Part shown: piece after piece, positions 62,685-64,000 of the stretch
Layout of the letters: each line of letters starts with the position of its first letter
Numbering within the stretch: the stretch's first letter is position 1
Source: QYOJ01 sp964616825
GTDB taxonomy: Bacteria; Bacteroidota; Bacteroidia; Bacteroidales; FEN-979
Direction of reading: 5' to 3'
Assembly: GCA_964616825.1 (NCBI GenBank)
Contig: CAZTSX010000009.1
Coordinates: 50,833-114,832 of the forward strand
Length of the DNA stretch: 64,000 bases
Made by a program: the position numbers and the translations under genes
Notes under the pieces: generated by a model
The model's input: only the letters and a program-made list of their open reading frames with translations
What the model was told of the DNA's origin: nothing
The model's database searches: none

Positions 62685-64000
62685 ATGAAGATTCTACTTA
62701 TATCACCCGTTGTAAGCAAGACAAAGAGAACTGTTAAGGAGCTGATGATGCCTCAGTTGGCTCTATATATTCTTGAAGGGCTCACACCTGATTCCCATGA
62801 AGTCCGTATCATCGAAGAGGAAGTTCAGGCAATTGACTTTGAGGAGCATTGTGATCTGGTAGGAATCAGCTGCATGACTGCAAACGCACCCCGTGCTTAT
62901 GAAGTAGCTGAGGAGTTCAGAAAACAATGTAAAACGGTAGTTCTGGGTGGGGTTCATCCGACCATTTTACCAGACGAGGCATTGTTACACGCCGATTCTG
63001 TTGTCATCGGAGAAGGAGAAGGAGTATGGGAGAAACTTCTTGAGGATTTCGCTGCCGGAAAGTTAAATAAACGTTATCATGATCCTACTCCTGACTTATC
63101 ACGCTATGTGAAAAAAGATTTTACGAAAATTATAAAAAAACGATTGTTCAGCATTGTTCCTATCATGACCTCAAGAGGTTGTCCGTACAATTGCGATTTC
63201 TGCTGTGTCACTGATCTTTTCGGGAAGACCATCCGTCACATTCCAGTAGAGAATGTCGTAAAGGATATTCAGAATTCCGGTTCCAGGAATTTTATGTTCC
63301 TGGATGACAACGTCATTGGCCACCCTAAATATGCCAAAGAACTTTTTAGGGCGTTGATTCCTCTGAAAATCAAATGGGTAGGCCAGGCCTCCATCTCATT
63401 TTTGAAGGAGACAGAATTGCTTCAACTGGCTGCTGATAGTGGCTGTAAAATTCTATTCATTGGACTGGAGAGTGTCAGCGAAGTTCATCTTAAGACGATG
63501 AAAAAGTCGATGAAAGACAATGAAGAATTGAAACAGACCATTAAAAAGATCAAGAAGATGGGGATCCTCATCCATGCTTCGATGATCTTCGGGTTTGATT
63601 CCGACACGAAAAAGGTCTTCCGTGAGACGGTCAAGTTTTTAATCAAAGCAAAGATCAGTACTGTTTCCTTCAATATCCTGACTCCTTACCCTGGGACAAA
63701 AACACATGAGACTCTCAAAAAGGCAAGCCGACTTTTAACAGACAACTGGAAATATTATGATCACAATACAGTTGTGTTCAACCCTATGAACATGACACCT
63801 CTTGAGTTACAGATCGGGAAGATCATGGCCAGGACCAAGTTCTACCGGAAACTCTCGTTTCTAATGAGGTTGCTGGGTAACCTGAATAACCCAGTCCTGT
63901 TTGCAGCAACGAATTACGGTCACATGAAGCAAACCCAGGTGGAACGTCGCAGGTTCGCGAGTCTTAAATCAGAGCTGTTTGATCATTACCAGTTTCAATA
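62685..64000 (+). CDS. B12-binding-domain radical SAM protein (3' end at window edge)
   Basis: The open frame runs from the ATG at 62685 for at least 438 codons and leaves the window without a stop. The N-terminal part (LVGISCMTANAPRAYEVAEEF, then VVLGGVHPTILPDEAL) is a cobalamin-binding-like domain. The radical SAM core has C166-x3-C170-x2-C173 in SRGCPYNCDFC, which binds the 4Fe-4S cluster, and FLDDNVIG as a following core strand. Such proteins include methyltransferases and methylthiotransferases; here the B12 domain has no visible DxHxxG, so cobalamin binding is uncertain. Substrate unknown. Confidence 0.88.
   Translation, partial: MKILLISPVVSKTKRTVKELMMPQLALYILEGLTPDSHEVRIIEEEVQAIDFEEHCDLVGISCMTANAPRAYEVAEEFRKQCKTVVLGGVHPTILPDEALLHADSVVIGEGEGVWEKLLEDFAAGKLNKRYHDPTPDLSRYVKKDFTKIIKKRLFSIVPIMTSRGCPYNCDFCCVTDLFGKTIRHIPVENVVKDIQNSGSRNFMFLDDNVIGHPKYAKELFRALIPLKIKWVGQASISFLKETELLQLAADSGCKILFIGLESVSEVHLKTMKKSMKDNEELKQTIKKIKKMGILIHASMIFGFDSDTKKVFRETVKFLIKAKISTVSFNILTPYPGTKTHETLKKASRLLTDNWKYYDHNTVVFNPMNMTPLELQIGKIMARTKFYRKLSFLMRLLGNLNNPVLFAATNYGHMKQTQVERRRFASLKSELFDHYQFQ

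Overview
The window is chromosomal DNA from an anaerobic or microaerobic member of the Bacteroidota, probably Bacteroidales-like. The evidence is C-terminal type IX secretion (T9SS) sorting domains on five secreted proteins, promoters of the Bacteroidota form TTTG-N19/20-TAnnTTTG, lineage families (DUF4199, DUF4831, head-GIN/DUF2807, BACON, type III glutamine synthetase), a flavodiiron protein, and few Shine-Dalgarno sequences. I found no prophage, insertion sequence, CRISPR array or integrase. Placement below phylum is inference.

Layout. 1-2931 (+): end of a threonine/serine dehydratase, an RsmI-like methyltransferase and an ABC exporter pair. 2953-15998 (-): a long co-directional run, read from the right as debranching enzyme, GT4 glycosyltransferase, GH57 amylase with a lysine-rich tail, a glycogen synthase-phosphorylase fusion, fabG, a VWA membrane protein and a Ste24-type protease. 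The first four form a glycogen synthesis and breakdown cluster. 16116-31590: mixed housekeeping and envelope genes (sucD, mnmE, sulfatase, flavodiiron protein, two T9SS cargo proteins, rarA, kdsA, DUF4831). 31611-35277 (-): glutamine synthetase III and a sodium:solute symporter. 35337-41676 (-): a surface-sugar operon with the four enzymes of the GDP-D-glycero-alpha-D-manno-heptose route (gmhA, hddA, gmhB, hddC), two glycosyltransferases, a nitroreductase and DUF4199. 41742-42717: SRP RNA, tsaC and tRNA-Lys(TTT). 42865-47726 (-): secreted T9SS proteins, including a GH8 glucanase whose sorting domain is cut off by a one-base frameshift, and a transglutaminase-like protein. 47890-55283: two convergent membrane electron-transfer modules. 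One is Tat ferredoxin, NrfD and an Ig-like membrane protein; the other is tetraheme cytochrome, Tat ferredoxin, NrfD and DUF2339. Neither has a catalytic subunit nearby. 55426-64000: a multiply frameshifted M28 peptidase pseudogene, a head-GIN protein, a coiled-coil protein, an SPFH protein, a DPP III-like lipoprotein, a methyltransferase with a palindromic element inserted in frame, and the start of a radical SAM gene.

Most distinctive: (i) the two quinone-linked modules with DUF2339 translationally coupled to NrfD and an Ala in place of a cluster Cys in one ferredoxin; (ii) many short-period repeats (7, 8, 9 and 11 bp) between genes, some running into gene ends; (iii) -7 promoter boxes 3-4 nt before the ATG of three genes, implying leaderless mRNAs; (iv) broken or interrupted T9SS cargo genes.
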